NCBI RefSeq assembly: GCF_910585425.1
Contig: NZ_CAJUCP010000015.1
Coordinates: 41,433-105,432, forward strand
Length of the DNA stretch: 64,000 nucleotides
Direction of reading: 5' to 3'
From: an uncultured Acetatifactor sp.
GTDB lineage: Bacteria > Bacillota > Clostridia > Lachnospirales > Lachnospiraceae
Positions 16,543 to 25,315 of this stretch are shown here, one piece after another. Each line of letters opens with the position of its first letter. The first letter of the stretch is position 1. The translations under genes and the position numbers were made by a program. The notes below the pieces were generated by a model. The model saw nothing but the letters and a program-made list of their open reading frames with translations, had not been told where the DNA came from and did no database searches.

Positions 16543-17955
16543 ATGGAACGTTTGACGAAAATTGGTAAGATCGCACATAAAAAATCGGTTGAGATTCGGC
16601 ATTCTAAAATAGGGCTCGGCTTTGAGAAGCTGGACCGGAATGTCTTTGAACCTGACAAGGCGTATCCCTTTGTGGCGGAATCCGGTGTGAAATGGGCCCG
16701 CCTGCAGTCCGGATGGCAACGGACGGAAGTGGAGAAGGGGGTATACGATTTTCGCTGGCTGGACGATATCGTGGACCATATGCTGGCAGCGGGCGTAGAG
16801 CCCTGGATATGCCTGTGCTACGGGAATCAGCTCTATACAGAGCGGGCGAAGGAGGAATTTGGCGCAGTGGGATGTCCTCCTGTCGGTTCCGAGGAGGAGA
16901 GAAGGGCGTGGAGCAATTATGTGAAAGAGACGGCAGCCCATTTTAAGGGGCGGGTCCATTATTATGAGGTCTGGAATGAGCCGGACGGAAAGTGGTGCTG
17001 GAAACATGGACCGAACCCGGTGGAACTGGGCGAATTCACTGTGGCGACTGTGCGGGCATGTAAAGAGGCCGATCCCGATTGCGAGGTCATCGGCTTTGCC
17101 ACCTGCTGCGTGGATGAGACGGATTTCCTGGAAGCGCTGTGCGAAACGGGCGTGTGCAGGGAGCTGGACGGGATTTCCTATCACTGCTACCAGGTGGCGG
17201 ACAGAGATTTCATAAGGATATATGATATTTATGACGGTATCCGGCAAAAGTACAATCCGTCCCTGAAGATATTTCAGGGAGAGAGCGGCACGCAGTCCCG
17301 TTCGGATGGCTGCGGGGCCCTGCGGGGCGGTGCGTGGACGCCCGTCAAGCAGGCAAAGTTCCTGCTGCGCCACCTGATTGTAGACATTGCCTGCGGCGTG
17401 GAACTGACATCCTATTTTTCCTGTATGGACATGATTGAAGCGCTCAATGGCAAGGTGGGCGATGTGGGGTCCTATCTGGACTACGGCTATTTCGGCGTAG
17501 TGGGGGCAGATTTTGACGAAACAGGGAGAAGTACCGGCGAGTACACGCCCAAGCTTTCTTTTGGGGCATTGCAGAACCTGACGAGCGTATTCTGCAATGA
17601 CTACAGCATGGCTAAATTGCCCATACAGGGCACCATCCTGCCGTCGCAGCGCCTGCTGGAGGAGGACTATGATTTCGGGAAGACGTTCCACTATGGTTTT
17701 TCCAAGCCCAATGGCTCTTTCGGCCTATGCTACTGGGTGGACAGGAACATTCTGACGGAAACCTATGAGGGCACGATATCCCTTCTGGTAAAGAAAGGTG
17801 CGCTGCCGGGGGATGTGCGAATTGCGGATCTGCTCACCGGCGATGTGTATGAGCTGCCAGAAGGGATGGTTCGGGAGGAGGATGAAGACGTGGTTTTAGT
17901 CAATCTTCCGGTCAAGGATTCTCCGCTGCTGCTGACCTTTGGAGATTTCCTCTGA
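16543..17955 (+). CDS. Glycoside hydrolase, clan A, GH39-like
   Basis: This 470-residue enzyme is cytoplasmic (no signal peptide). A TIM-barrel retaining glycosidase is indicated by YYEVWNEPDG, where Glu146 fits the acid/base, and by FQGESGTQ, where Glu247 fits the nucleophile. A small beta domain follows (about residues 395-470). The order and spacing resemble GH39 beta-xylosidase and alpha-L-iduronidase types; the exact substrate is not readable. It lies 25 bp after the permeases, so it likely cleaves the imported oligosaccharide inside the cell. The gene is followed by an 87-bp foldback element. Confidence 0.75.
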   Translation: MERLTKIGKIAHKKSVEIRHSKIGLGFEKLDRNVFEPDKAYPFVAESGVKWARLQSGWQRTEVEKGVYDFRWLDDIVDHMLAAGVEPWICLCYGNQLYTERAKEEFGAVGCPPVGSEEERRAWSNYVKETAAHFKGRVHYYEVWNEPDGKWCWKHGPNPVELGEFTVATVRACKEADPDCEVIGFATCCVDETDFLEALCETGVCRELDGISYHCYQVADRDFIRIYDIYDGIRQKYNPSLKIFQGESGTQSRSDGCGALRGGAWTPVKQAKFLLRHLIVDIACGVELTSYFSCMDMIEALNGKVGDVGSYLDYGYFGVVGADFDETGRSTGEYTPKLSFGALQNLTSVFCNDYSMAKLPIQGTILPSQRLLEEDYDFGKTFHYGFSKPNGSFGLCYWVDRNILTETYEGTISLLVKKGALPGDVRIADLLTGDVYELPEGMVREEDEDVVLVNLPVKDSPLLLTFGDFL

Positions 17956-17973
17956 TAGGGCGGGAAAGGGATT

Positions 17974-18060
17974 GCTGTCGTAAAACCAAACTTTCGGCAG
18001 AGTGCGGGACAGGAGGATATTGCCTCTGTACTGTGCGAAAAGAGACGGTTTTACGACAGC
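17974..18060. repeat. 87-bp foldback element with 14-bp terminal inverted repeats
   Basis: GCTGTCGTAAAACC (17974-17987) is an exact inverted match to 18047-18060. Inner parts also pair (TTTCG with CGAAA, CAGAG with CTCTG). It sits between the convergent GH39-like and HAD genes and could be a two-way terminator or a small mobile foldback element. Confidence 0.6.
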
Positions 18061-18111
18061 TATTTCGCTGTGTGCGGGAAACATGAATCAGGGGGCTTAA
18101 AAACGGATGGT

Positions 18112-18960
18112 TCAGCCTCCCAGGTTACGGAGGAACTGCCCTGCCTTTTCCTCCTGATATTCCCCACCATAGGAGCCGTCCGTCAGGCGTCCAAGCCCCT
18201 GGGAGGCGAACTCCGCCCAGCTCTCCGCCTCCCGGCGCACGAGGATGGGATAGAAGAACACGCCGTTCTTCCTGGCAGCGTCATAATCTCCCGGCGCGTC
18301 CCCGCACATGAGCACATGGTCCGGCGCGTAGCCTTTCTTTAAAAGCTCCCCGATGCAGAAGGCCTTTGAGCCCGCGTCCTGGGCCAGCACGATGTCCGTG
18401 TGCTCCAGAAGCCCGTACAGCTTCCACTCGTCCAGCACCGCGTCCGGGTTGGCGCTGGACACGATGGCCACGTCCGCATGCTGATGGGCATAGGCCAGGG
18501 CTTCCTGCACTCCCCGGAAGGGGCGCTTCTCGGACTCAGGCAATCCATTGATGGCTGCATTGACTGCCAGGCTCCAGCTTAATGCTTTTTTCAGGGCGAT
18601 GCTCTCCGGATTCCGGCAGATAGCGCGCCTTAACGCGTCATTGGACAGCTCCGGGCTCTCCGCGGCCCACTGTACCAGCGTATCCAGGTCTTCGAGTTCC
18701 GTATATTTTCCATGGATTTCCTGCAGGGCCATGGCCAGGCCCCGGAAGCGGTTTATGCCCCGGGTCATGGTGTAGAGATTGATCTCATTCCAGCGGGCCA
18801 GGATCTGGTCCTGCCATGTCTCCAGCCCCCACTCCGCCACCATGCAGGGGCCGAAGGCTTTGCTGTGCTTCACGTCCATGGTGTCCATGGCGCAGCCGTC
18901 GCTGTCCACGCACACCAGGAAATCCTTTTGTTTTTCATATTCCGTCATATTTTTAGCCAT
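18112..18960 (-). CDS. HAD-superfamily phosphatase
   Basis: The 282-residue protein has the HAD fold. Motif I is VDSDGCAMDTMD with the nucleophile Asp; motif II lies at VAIVSSANPD; the motif III and IV region reads VLMCGDAPGDYDAA. It resembles phosphoglycolate/beta-phosphoglucomutase-like phosphatases and probably acts on a small phosphorylated sugar. ATG 18960 or 18963 fits the ribosome site AAAGGAG; the longer frame to 18990 begins inside the mobile repeat at 18978-19030 and is rejected. It faces the GH39-like gene across a foldback element. Confidence 0.8.
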   Translation of the reverse strand: MAKNMTEYEKQKDFLVCVDSDGCAMDTMDVKHSKAFGPCMVAEWGLETWQDQILARWNEINLYTMTRGINRFRGLAMALQEIHGKYTELEDLDTLVQWAAESPELSNDALRRAICRNPESIALKKALSWSLAVNAAINGLPESEKRPFRGVQEALAYAHQHADVAIVSSANPDAVLDEWKLYGLLEHTDIVLAQDAGSKAFCIGELLKKGYAPDHVLMCGDAPGDYDAARKNGVFFYPILVRREAESWAEFASQGLGRLTDGSYGGEYQEEKAGQFLRNLGG

Positions 18961-18977
18961 CATTTTCTCCTTTCTAT

Positions 18978-19030
18978 TACACCGGTGCATGAATTCCCGG
19001 GTAAACAGTGCTTGATGTCCGCGTCAGGAC
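18978..19030 (+). mobile_element. Partial copy of MITE-like element family 1
   Basis: About 53 bp, from TACACCGGTGCATGAATTCC to GCGTCAGGAC, match the left end of the full copies at 23662-23803 and 63014-63158. The right half is missing. It abuts the ribosome binding site of the HAD gene. Confidence 0.65.
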
Positions 19031-19064
19031 GATTCTTTCCATTTTTCTTCCATCTTAAAGCAAT

Positions 19065-19093
19065 TTGAATTAAAATAAAAGAGAATATATTTT
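19065..19093 (+). promoter_or_regulatory. Possible promoter of the GH2 gene
   Basis: TTGAAT (19065-19070), 17-bp spacer, TATTTT (19088-19093), 81 bp before the start at 19174. The -10 element is weak. Confidence 0.4.
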
Positions 19094-19173
19094 CTGACGA
19101 GTCGGGCATACTGGATGATGGTGAGGTCCGCAAGAAGAATATATGCAGGATGTGAATGTTCAGGAGGGATGAT

Positions 19174-21438
19174 ATGCGCAAGGTAATCGAGCTGAATGAG
19201 GGATGGAGGTTCATACGGGAGGACGCCGGGCTGCCCGCCGAGCTGCCAAGGGACTGGGAGAGGGTGAATCTGCCCCACACATGGAACGCTGTGGACGGCC
19301 ATGACGGGAAGGGGGACTATTACCGGGGGAAATGCTGGTATGCCAAAAGCTTTGAGACGCCCAGGCAGCCGCTGGCCGGGGGAAGGGTGTACGTGGAGGT
19401 CCTGGCGGCGGGGCAGCAGGCCCATGTCTATGTGAACGGCAGGGAAGTCGCTTATCATGAGGGAGGATATTCGATTTTCCGCGCAGATATTACCGATTCA
19501 TGTAAGGGGACGGGGGAAAACCTCCTGGCGGTGGCCTGCAGCAATGAGGACAGGAGCGGCGTGTATCCCCAGGCGGCTGATTTCACGTTCTACGGCGGGC
19601 TGTACAGGGGCGTGAACCTGATCAGCGTGCCGTCGGCGCATTTTGACCTGGATTATTTCGGCGGCCTGGGGCTGCAGGTGACACCGAAGCCCTGTGAGGG
19701 CGGAGCGTCCTTTGAGATGGAATCCTGGGTGACAGGCGGGGACGGGGACTTCACCGTGGCGTATTCCGTGCTGGATGCGGAGGGCAGGGAAGTGGCGTCC
19801 GCGGTGCGGCCTGTGGACAGCGCGAAGGTCACGGTCCATGTGCCGGATGCCGAGAGATGGGATATGGACAATCCGTATCTGTACACCGTGACTGCCACCC
19901 TACAGCGGCGGAATGAGGCTTACGATCAGGTGCGGGTGCGTGCGGGCGTGAGGAGCTTCTCCTGCGACCCGGAGAAGGGCTTTCGCATCAATGGCGCCTG
20001 GACGCCGCTGCGGGGCGTGAGCCGACACCAGGACTGGCTGTACAGGGGGAATGCCCTCACCAGAAAGGAACACTACGAAGATGCACGGCTGATCAAGGAG
20101 CTGGGAGCCAATACCATCCGCCTGGCCCACTATCAGCACGCCCAGGATTTCTATGACGCCTGTGACGAGATGGGCTTTGCGGTATGGGCGGAGATCCCCT
20201 TTATCAGCATCATGAATCCGGATCCGGCTGCCCACCGGAACTGCATCAGCCAGATGAAGGAGCTGATCGTCCAGAATTACAACCATCCTTCCATCTGCTT
20301 CTGGGGCGTGTCCAATGAAATCCTCATCGGGGGCATCTCAGAGCGGCTGGTGGAGAACCACAGGGAACTGAACGCACTGTGCAGGGAGATGGATCCAAGC
20401 CGCCTGACCACGATCGCCCATGTGTCCATGACTCCTGTGGACAGCCCCATGCACGGCATCACGGACGTGGAGGGCTATAACCACTATTTCGGCTGGTACG
20501 GGGGAAAGATGGAGGACAATGGGCCATGCCTGGACGAGTTCCACAGGGCCCATCCGGAAATCTGCCTGGGCCTGTCGGAATACGGCTGCGAGGGCATCGT
20601 CACTTACCATGGCCCCAGCCCTGCCTGCAAGGACTACAGCGAGGAATACCAGGCCCTGTACCATGAGCATATGGCGAAGGTGCTGGAGGAAAGGCCCTGG
20701 ATATGGGCCAGCCATGTGTGGAACATGTTCGATTTCGGCTGCGCGGCCCGCAATGAGGGCGGCGTGGCAGGCAGGAACAACAAGGGCCTTGTGACCATGG
20801 ACCGGAAGACGAAGAAGGACAGCTACTATGTCTATCAGGCATACTGGAGCAAGGAGCCTATGATTCATCTCTGCGGCAGGCGCTATGCACAGAGGGCGGG
20901 GGAGGACACGGAGATCAAGGTCTATTCCAACCAGCCTTCCGTGACGCTGTACCTGAACGGAAAGCCTGTGGGAATGAAGGAGGGCAGCAGGGTCTTTGTG
21001 TTCCGTGTCGCCCTGGAGGAAGGGTTCAATAGGATCACGGCAGCGGCAGGGGAGCTGAGGGACAGCATGACCCTGGAGAAGGTAGACGTGGAACCGTCTG
21101 TCTATGTACTGCCTGAAGTGAACGAGCGGGCGGAGGGCGTGGCCAACTGGTTCCGCCTGGCGGGAGACCTTGACCTGAAAGCGCCTATGGAATTCCCGGA
21201 GGGGATGTATAGTGTCAGGGATACCATGGAGGATATCGCGAAATGCCCGGAGGCTATGGAGGCAGTGTCCACGGCCATGAAGCTGGCCACCAACATGACG
21301 ATTGCCCCGGGCAAGGGGATGTGGGACATGGTGAAATCCATGAGCCCCGAGAAAATGTGCCGGATGGCGGGCTCCATGCTGCCGGACGGATTCTTGGAGA
21401 GCCTGAACGCCAAGCTGATTAAGATTGCCAGGGAGTGA
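19174..21438 (+). CDS. Glycoside hydrolase family 2 (beta-galactosidase/beta-glucuronidase type)
   Basis: The 754-residue cytoplasmic enzyme shows the GH2 layout: N-terminal jelly-roll (NLPHTWNAVDGHDGKGDYYR), immunoglobulin-like domain, then a TIM barrel with HQDWLYRGNAL and IRLAHYQHA. The acid/base is Glu382 in WGVSNE and the nucleophile Glu469 in LSEYGCEG. A C-terminal beta domain and a helical tail with Met-rich segments follow. The start at 19174 has AGGAGGG 6 bases upstream; the frame from 19156 begins before that site. It should remove a beta-linked galactose or glucuronic acid from imported oligosaccharides. The last codons (GCC AGG GAG TGA) are also the first unit of a degenerate tandem repeat downstream. 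Confidence 0.9.
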   Translation: MRKVIELNEGWRFIREDAGLPAELPRDWERVNLPHTWNAVDGHDGKGDYYRGKCWYAKSFETPRQPLAGGRVYVEVLAAGQQAHVYVNGREVAYHEGGYSIFRADITDSCKGTGENLLAVACSNEDRSGVYPQAADFTFYGGLYRGVNLISVPSAHFDLDYFGGLGLQVTPKPCEGGASFEMESWVTGGDGDFTVAYSVLDAEGREVASAVRPVDSAKVTVHVPDAERWDMDNPYLYTVTATLQRRNEAYDQVRVRAGVRSFSCDPEKGFRINGAWTPLRGVSRHQDWLYRGNALTRKEHYEDARLIKELGANTIRLAHYQHAQDFYDACDEMGFAVWAEIPFISIMNPDPAAHRNCISQMKELIVQNYNHPSICFWGVSNEILIGGISERLVENHRELNALCREMDPSRLTTIAHVSMTPVDSPMHGITDVEGYNHYFGWYGGKMEDNGPCLDEFHRAHPEICLGLSEYGCEGIVTYHGPSPACKDYSEEYQALYHEHMAKVLEERPWIWASHVWNMFDFGCAARNEGGVAGRNNKGLVTMDRKTKKDSYYVYQAYWSKEPMIHLCGRRYAQRAGEDTEIKVYSNQPSVTLYLNGKPVGMKEGSRVFVFRVALEEGFNRITAAAGELRDSMTLEKVDVEPSVYVLPEVNERAEGVANWFRLAGDLDLKAPMEFPEGMYSVRDTMEDIAKCPEAMEAVSTAMKLATNMTIAPGKGMWDMVKSMSPEKMCRMAGSMLPDGFLESLNAKLIKIARE

Positions 21439-21762
21439 AGATAGGATTGGAGCCGGAATGCCGGGGGACTAGGGAGTCAGGGAGTGGAGCTCATGCGGGT
21501 CCTGGCAACCGATTTGGCTGGGGCTGCCGGGAAATGGCAGGAAGTGAAGATTAGGAGCCGAAATGCCAGTTATCAGGGAGTGAAGATTAGGAGCCGAGCC
21601 GGAATACTGGACATTGGGAAGTGAAGATGGGAGAAGAGCCGAGAGGTTGGGCATCAGGAAGTGAAAATAGCAGCCGAGCCGGAATGCCAGGCATCAGAAA
21701 GTAAATATAAGAACAGAGCCGGAATGCCAGGGAATTCGGAAACCAGGGAGTGAAGTTCATGC
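21431..21762 (+). repeat. Degenerate tandem repeat after the GH2 gene
   Basis: Eight units begin with (G/A)GGAGTGAAG-like sequence at 21431, 21480, 21540, 21576, 21616, 21657, 21697 and 21746, most followed by GAGCCGAGCCGGAATGCCAG. The period is 36-60 bp. The first unit is the end of the GH2 gene itself, so the array seems to have grown from that stop-codon region. No gene is seen in this 413-bp gap. Confidence 0.75.
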
Positions 21763-21851
21763 GGACCTTGGGCCAGGCGGACGAACCGCTTCACGAAATA
21801 GACCGGAAGGCATCGCAGGAACCGGGACAACAGAGAGGAGAAGACAAAACT

Positions 21852-23627
21852 ATGGTAGATATGAAAGCCACCCCCTTTTACCTGTCCGATGAGGACTGTA
21901 AATGGGTGGAAGATACGATTGCAGGCATGAGCCTGGATGAAAAAATAGGACAGTTGTTCTTCAATATGGGCTCCAGCCGGGAGGAGGAATACCTGAAGAT
22001 GACGGTGGACAAGTACCACATCGGCGGCGTCCGCTATAATCCCGCCACGGCATCGGAGGTCCGGGAGCAGAACCGCATCCTTCAGGAGAACAGCAGGATT
22101 CCCCTGATCATCGCCTGCAACACGGAGAACGGCGGGGACGGGGCCTGTACGGACGGCACTGTCATCGGCAACCAGACTAAGATAGGCGCTACCCGCAATG
22201 CGCAGTATGCCTACAACCTGGGCTATATGTCCAACAGAGAGGCCGCGGCGATCGGCTGCAACCTTTCCTTTGCCCCGGTCTGCGATATCCTCTACAACTG
22301 GGAGAATCCCGTCATCGGCCTGCGGACATACGGAAACGAAGCGGACAGGGTGGCGGAGATGGCCAGGGCCTATATGGACGGGGCCCATGCCAATCCGGGA
22401 TTCTGCTGCGCGGCCAAGCATTTCCCCGGGGACGGGCTGGATTTCCGGGACCAGCATGTGGCCAACAGCGTGAATGATTTAAGCTGCGAGGAGTGGGACG
22501 CCACCTTCGGCAAGGTGTACCGGAACCTGATCGACAATGGACTGGAAGCCATCATGGCGGGACATATCATGCAGCCTGCCTATACCAGGCATTTCAATCC
22601 GGAGATTGAGGATGACGATATCATGCCCGCCACCCTTTCCCCTGAGCTGATTCAGGGGCTGCTGCGCGGGAAGCTGGGATTCAACGGCATGGTGCTCACG
22701 GATGCCTCCCACATGGTGGGCCTGACCTGCCGCATGAAGCGTGCGGACCTGATGCCAGCCGCCATTGCCGCGGGCGTGGATATGTTCCTGTTCTTCAACG
22801 ACATGGACGAGGACTTTGAGGCCATGAAGCAGGGCTGCCTGGACGGCAGGATCACGGAGGAGCGCCTGAGCGATGCCCTGCGCCGCATCCTGGCCCTGAA
22901 GGCCCGCATGGGTCTGCATAAGAAGGCGAAGACGGAGTTAGTCCCGACTAAGTCCCGGATGGCGGAGATTGTGGGCTGCGAGGAGCACAAGGCCATGCAG
23001 AGAGAGATATCCGACAGGTCCGTCACCCTCGTGAAATACAGGGACAAGGACGTGCTGCCCATGACGCCGGACAGGTATAGGAGAATCATGATCGTGTATG
23101 TGAAGGGGCTGGAGGCACCGGGGCTCGGGGCATTCATGTATGGGAACAAAGTATCCCCCGGGGAGTCGCTTCAATCCAAGCTGGAGGCGAAGGGCTTCGA
23201 GGTGTCCATCTATGAGAGCCCTGTCCAGAAGATGATGAAGGAGGCGGCGGCCGGGGCAAAACCGGACATCAATCTGTATTTTGCCGGCAAGGATACGATC
23301 CGTGACTTTGTGGCCAGGCAGGATCTGATCGTCACCCTGGTGGACATCGCGGGAGGGTTCCAGCCGGTGGCAAGGCCTTCCTTCGGCATGACCAAGGGCG
23401 GCGGGGAGATTCCCTGGTATGTCCATGAGCTTCCGGTGATCGTCATCGGGACCAGGCAGCCCTTCGTGCTGGCGGACATCCCACAGGCCCGGACTTATAT
23501 CAACACCTACGACAGCCTGGACAGCACCTTTGACGCGCTGGTGGAGAAGCTGATGACGGGAGCGGAGGCTTTCGTGGGCCAGGACCCGGTGGATTCCTTT
23601 TGCGGGATGTGGGATACCAGGCTATAA
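21852..23627 (+). CDS. Glycoside hydrolase family 3 enzyme
   Basis: The 591-residue protein carries the GH3 TIM barrel. AKHFPGDGLDFRDQH matches the KHFPG motif with the following His used as acid/base in beta-N-acetylglucosaminidases. The nucleophile is Asp284 in MVLTDASHMVGL. A second alpha/beta domain follows (about residues 370-590). There is no signal peptide, so it acts on imported sugars. ATG 21852 is used; the upstream frame from 21750 runs through the tandem repeat. Beta-N-acetylglucosaminidase and beta-glucosidase activities are both possible; the KHFPGDG form is nearer to the NagZ-type branch. Confidence 0.85.
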   Translation: MVDMKATPFYLSDEDCKWVEDTIAGMSLDEKIGQLFFNMGSSREEEYLKMTVDKYHIGGVRYNPATASEVREQNRILQENSRIPLIIACNTENGGDGACTDGTVIGNQTKIGATRNAQYAYNLGYMSNREAAAIGCNLSFAPVCDILYNWENPVIGLRTYGNEADRVAEMARAYMDGAHANPGFCCAAKHFPGDGLDFRDQHVANSVNDLSCEEWDATFGKVYRNLIDNGLEAIMAGHIMQPAYTRHFNPEIEDDDIMPATLSPELIQGLLRGKLGFNGMVLTDASHMVGLTCRMKRADLMPAAIAAGVDMFLFFNDMDEDFEAMKQGCLDGRITEERLSDALRRILALKARMGLHKKAKTELVPTKSRMAEIVGCEEHKAMQREISDRSVTLVKYRDKDVLPMTPDRYRRIMIVYVKGLEAPGLGAFMYGNKVSPGESLQSKLEAKGFEVSIYESPVQKMMKEAAAGAKPDINLYFAGKDTIRDFVARQDLIVTLVDIAGGFQPVARPSFGMTKGGGEIPWYVHELPVIVIGTRQPFVLADIPQARTYINTYDSLDSTFDALVEKLMTGAEAFVGQDPVDSFCGMWDTRL

Positions 23628-23661
23628 GCGCGCAAAGATTTTCTGATGCGAAAGCGCCTGG

Positions 23662-23803
23662 TATACCAGTGCATGAATTCCCGAGTAATCAGCGCCTGAT
23701 GGCCGCGCAGGACAAGGCGGAGGAAGGAGGCGATGCGGGGGCATCATCGACTGACGACAGGGTGGACAGCGAGTGCTGATTGTTCAAGGATTCATGCACT
23801 GGG
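23662..23803 (+). mobile_element. Full copy of MITE-like element family 1
   Basis: Terminal inverted repeats CCAGTGCATGAAT (23666-23678) and its exact inverse at 23790-23802 bound a 137-bp element without coding capacity. The inside contains AAGGCGGAGGAAGGAGGCG, also found in the reversed copy at 63014-63158. Confidence 0.75.
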
Positions 23804-24020
23804 GTGCTCGTCCAATGCGCCAAAGCATCGGATTCTTGAAAATCCGGCACCATGCTCATTTGGGCGGACATATGCCTGCTTTTGACATCCGTCCGGATTC
23901 GCTGTGGTTCGGGAATCGGATGTGCCCATTCTGATTGGGGTTGACGATGATTTGCAGGATGGGGCGGTTCGGACAGATGCCTCGGCGTGGGTAAGCTGGT
24001 AAAATTTGGGCATAATGCAG

Positions 24021-24049
24021 TTGCAAAAGTTGGAAGATAGGTTTAAAAT
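24021..24049 (+). promoter_or_regulatory. Promoter of the uxuA gene
   Basis: TTGCAA (24021-24026), 17-bp spacer, TAAAAT (24044-24049). The palindromic operator at 24054-24071 covers the expected start point. Confidence 0.65.
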
Positions 24050-24053
24050 AGGG

Positions 24054-24071
24054 ATTGTAAGCGCTTACAAT
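24054..24071. promoter_or_regulatory. Perfect 18-bp palindrome: cre or LacI-family operator
   Basis: ATTGTAAGCGCTTACAAT is fully symmetric and has the TGTAA-CG-TTACA core of sites bound by CcpA and other LacI-family repressors. It lies right at the predicted transcription start, a repressor position. Confidence 0.75.
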
Positions 24072-24114
24072 GCGCTGTTCTCAAAATCGAGGAAGACAGG
24101 AGGGGTATCATTAT

Positions 24115-25197
24115 ATGGGAATGCAAATGGGCTTTCGCTGGTACGGCGAGGGCAATGACGACATCAAGCTGTCTGACATCAGGCAGATTCCCGGCGTGAC
24201 CAGCATCGTGTGGGCGCTGCATGACAAGATGCCGGGGGAAGTCTGGGAAGTAGAGGAGATCGCGAAGGTGCAGAAGGCCCTGGAGCCTTATGGCTTCAAC
24301 ATGGATGTGGTGGAGTCCGTGAATGTCCATGACGACATCAAGATAGGGCTGCCCAGCAGGGACGGGTATATCGCCAATTATATCCAGACGATAAGGAATC
24401 TGTCCAGGTTCGGAGTAAAGGTCATCTGCTATAATTTCATGCCTGTGTTCGACTGGACGAGGACAGATCTGTTCCATCCCGTGGGAGACGGCTCCACGGC
24501 TCTGTACTATGAGGCGGATAAGATTCATGACGACCCGAAGGAGATGGCGGATTATATCCTGAACAACCTCCACGGCCTGACCTTCCCGGGCTGGGAGCCG
24601 GAGCGTATGCGTAAGCTGGATCAGCTGTTCGAAGCTTATAAGCCCGTCACCAAGGAGAAACTGTGGGAGAACCTGAAATATTTCCTGGAGCAGCTGATGC
24701 CGGTGTGCCATGAGTGCGATATCAAGATGGCCATCCATATGGACGATCCCCCATGGGATATCTTCGGCCTGCCCCGGCTGCTGGTGGACGCTGCATCCGT
24801 GGACAAGTTCCTGGAGCTGGTGGACGACCCGTACAACTGCCTGACCCTGTGCTCCGGCAGCCTGAATGCCAATCCGGAGAACAATGTGGCGAGCATCGTG
24901 CGCAAGCACTGCGACAGGATTGCTTTTGCCCATATCCGCAATGTGAAGCATTTCGAGAATGGGGACTTTTCCGAGGCCAGCCACAGGGACTGCGATGGGG
25001 ACACTGGTATCCTGGATATCATCAAGGCTTATCACGACTGTGGTTTTGAGGGTTATATCCGTCCCGATCATGGACGCCATCTGTGGGACGAGGGCCCGGG
25101 CAACGTGCGTCCCGGCTACGGCCTGTACGACCGGGCGCTGGGCATCATGTATATGTGGGGCATCTGGGATATGCTGGATAAGCTGGACGTGGAATAG
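24115..25197 (+). CDS. uxuA: Mannonate dehydratase
   Basis: This 360-residue enzyme removes water from D-mannonate to give 2-keto-3-deoxygluconate, in the breakdown of glucuronate. Typical sequence: MGFRWYGEGNDDIKLSDIRQ at the start, CYNFMPVFDWTRTDL, the metal-site region HMDDPPWDIFGLPRL with His and Asp residues, LCSGSLNANPENN, and FIRPDHGRHLWDE-like IRPDHGRHLWDEG. The length fits the family. ATG 24115 lies behind AGGAGGGG. It is first in an operon with the reductase gene at 25316 and is controlled by the promoter and palindrome directly upstream. The flanking GH2 and GH3 genes would supply uronic acids. Confidence 0.95.
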   Translation: MGMQMGFRWYGEGNDDIKLSDIRQIPGVTSIVWALHDKMPGEVWEVEEIAKVQKALEPYGFNMDVVESVNVHDDIKIGLPSRDGYIANYIQTIRNLSRFGVKVICYNFMPVFDWTRTDLFHPVGDGSTALYYEADKIHDDPKEMADYILNNLHGLTFPGWEPERMRKLDQLFEAYKPVTKEKLWENLKYFLEQLMPVCHECDIKMAIHMDDPPWDIFGLPRLLVDAASVDKFLELVDDPYNCLTLCSGSLNANPENNVASIVRKHCDRIAFAHIRNVKHFENGDFSEASHRDCDGDTGILDIIKAYHDCGFEGYIRPDHGRHLWDEGPGNVRPGYGLYDRALGIMYMWGIWDMLDKLDVE

Positions 25198-25315
25198 GAG
25201 CATTTCTGGGCTAAAAGGAGCTTTTCTTTCTGTATCCCCCCGACATGGCTAAGGGTTCCTCCGGAAAGATAGAGCTGCACCAGGCGATTTTCTGGTAGAA
25301 AAGGAGATATAATTC

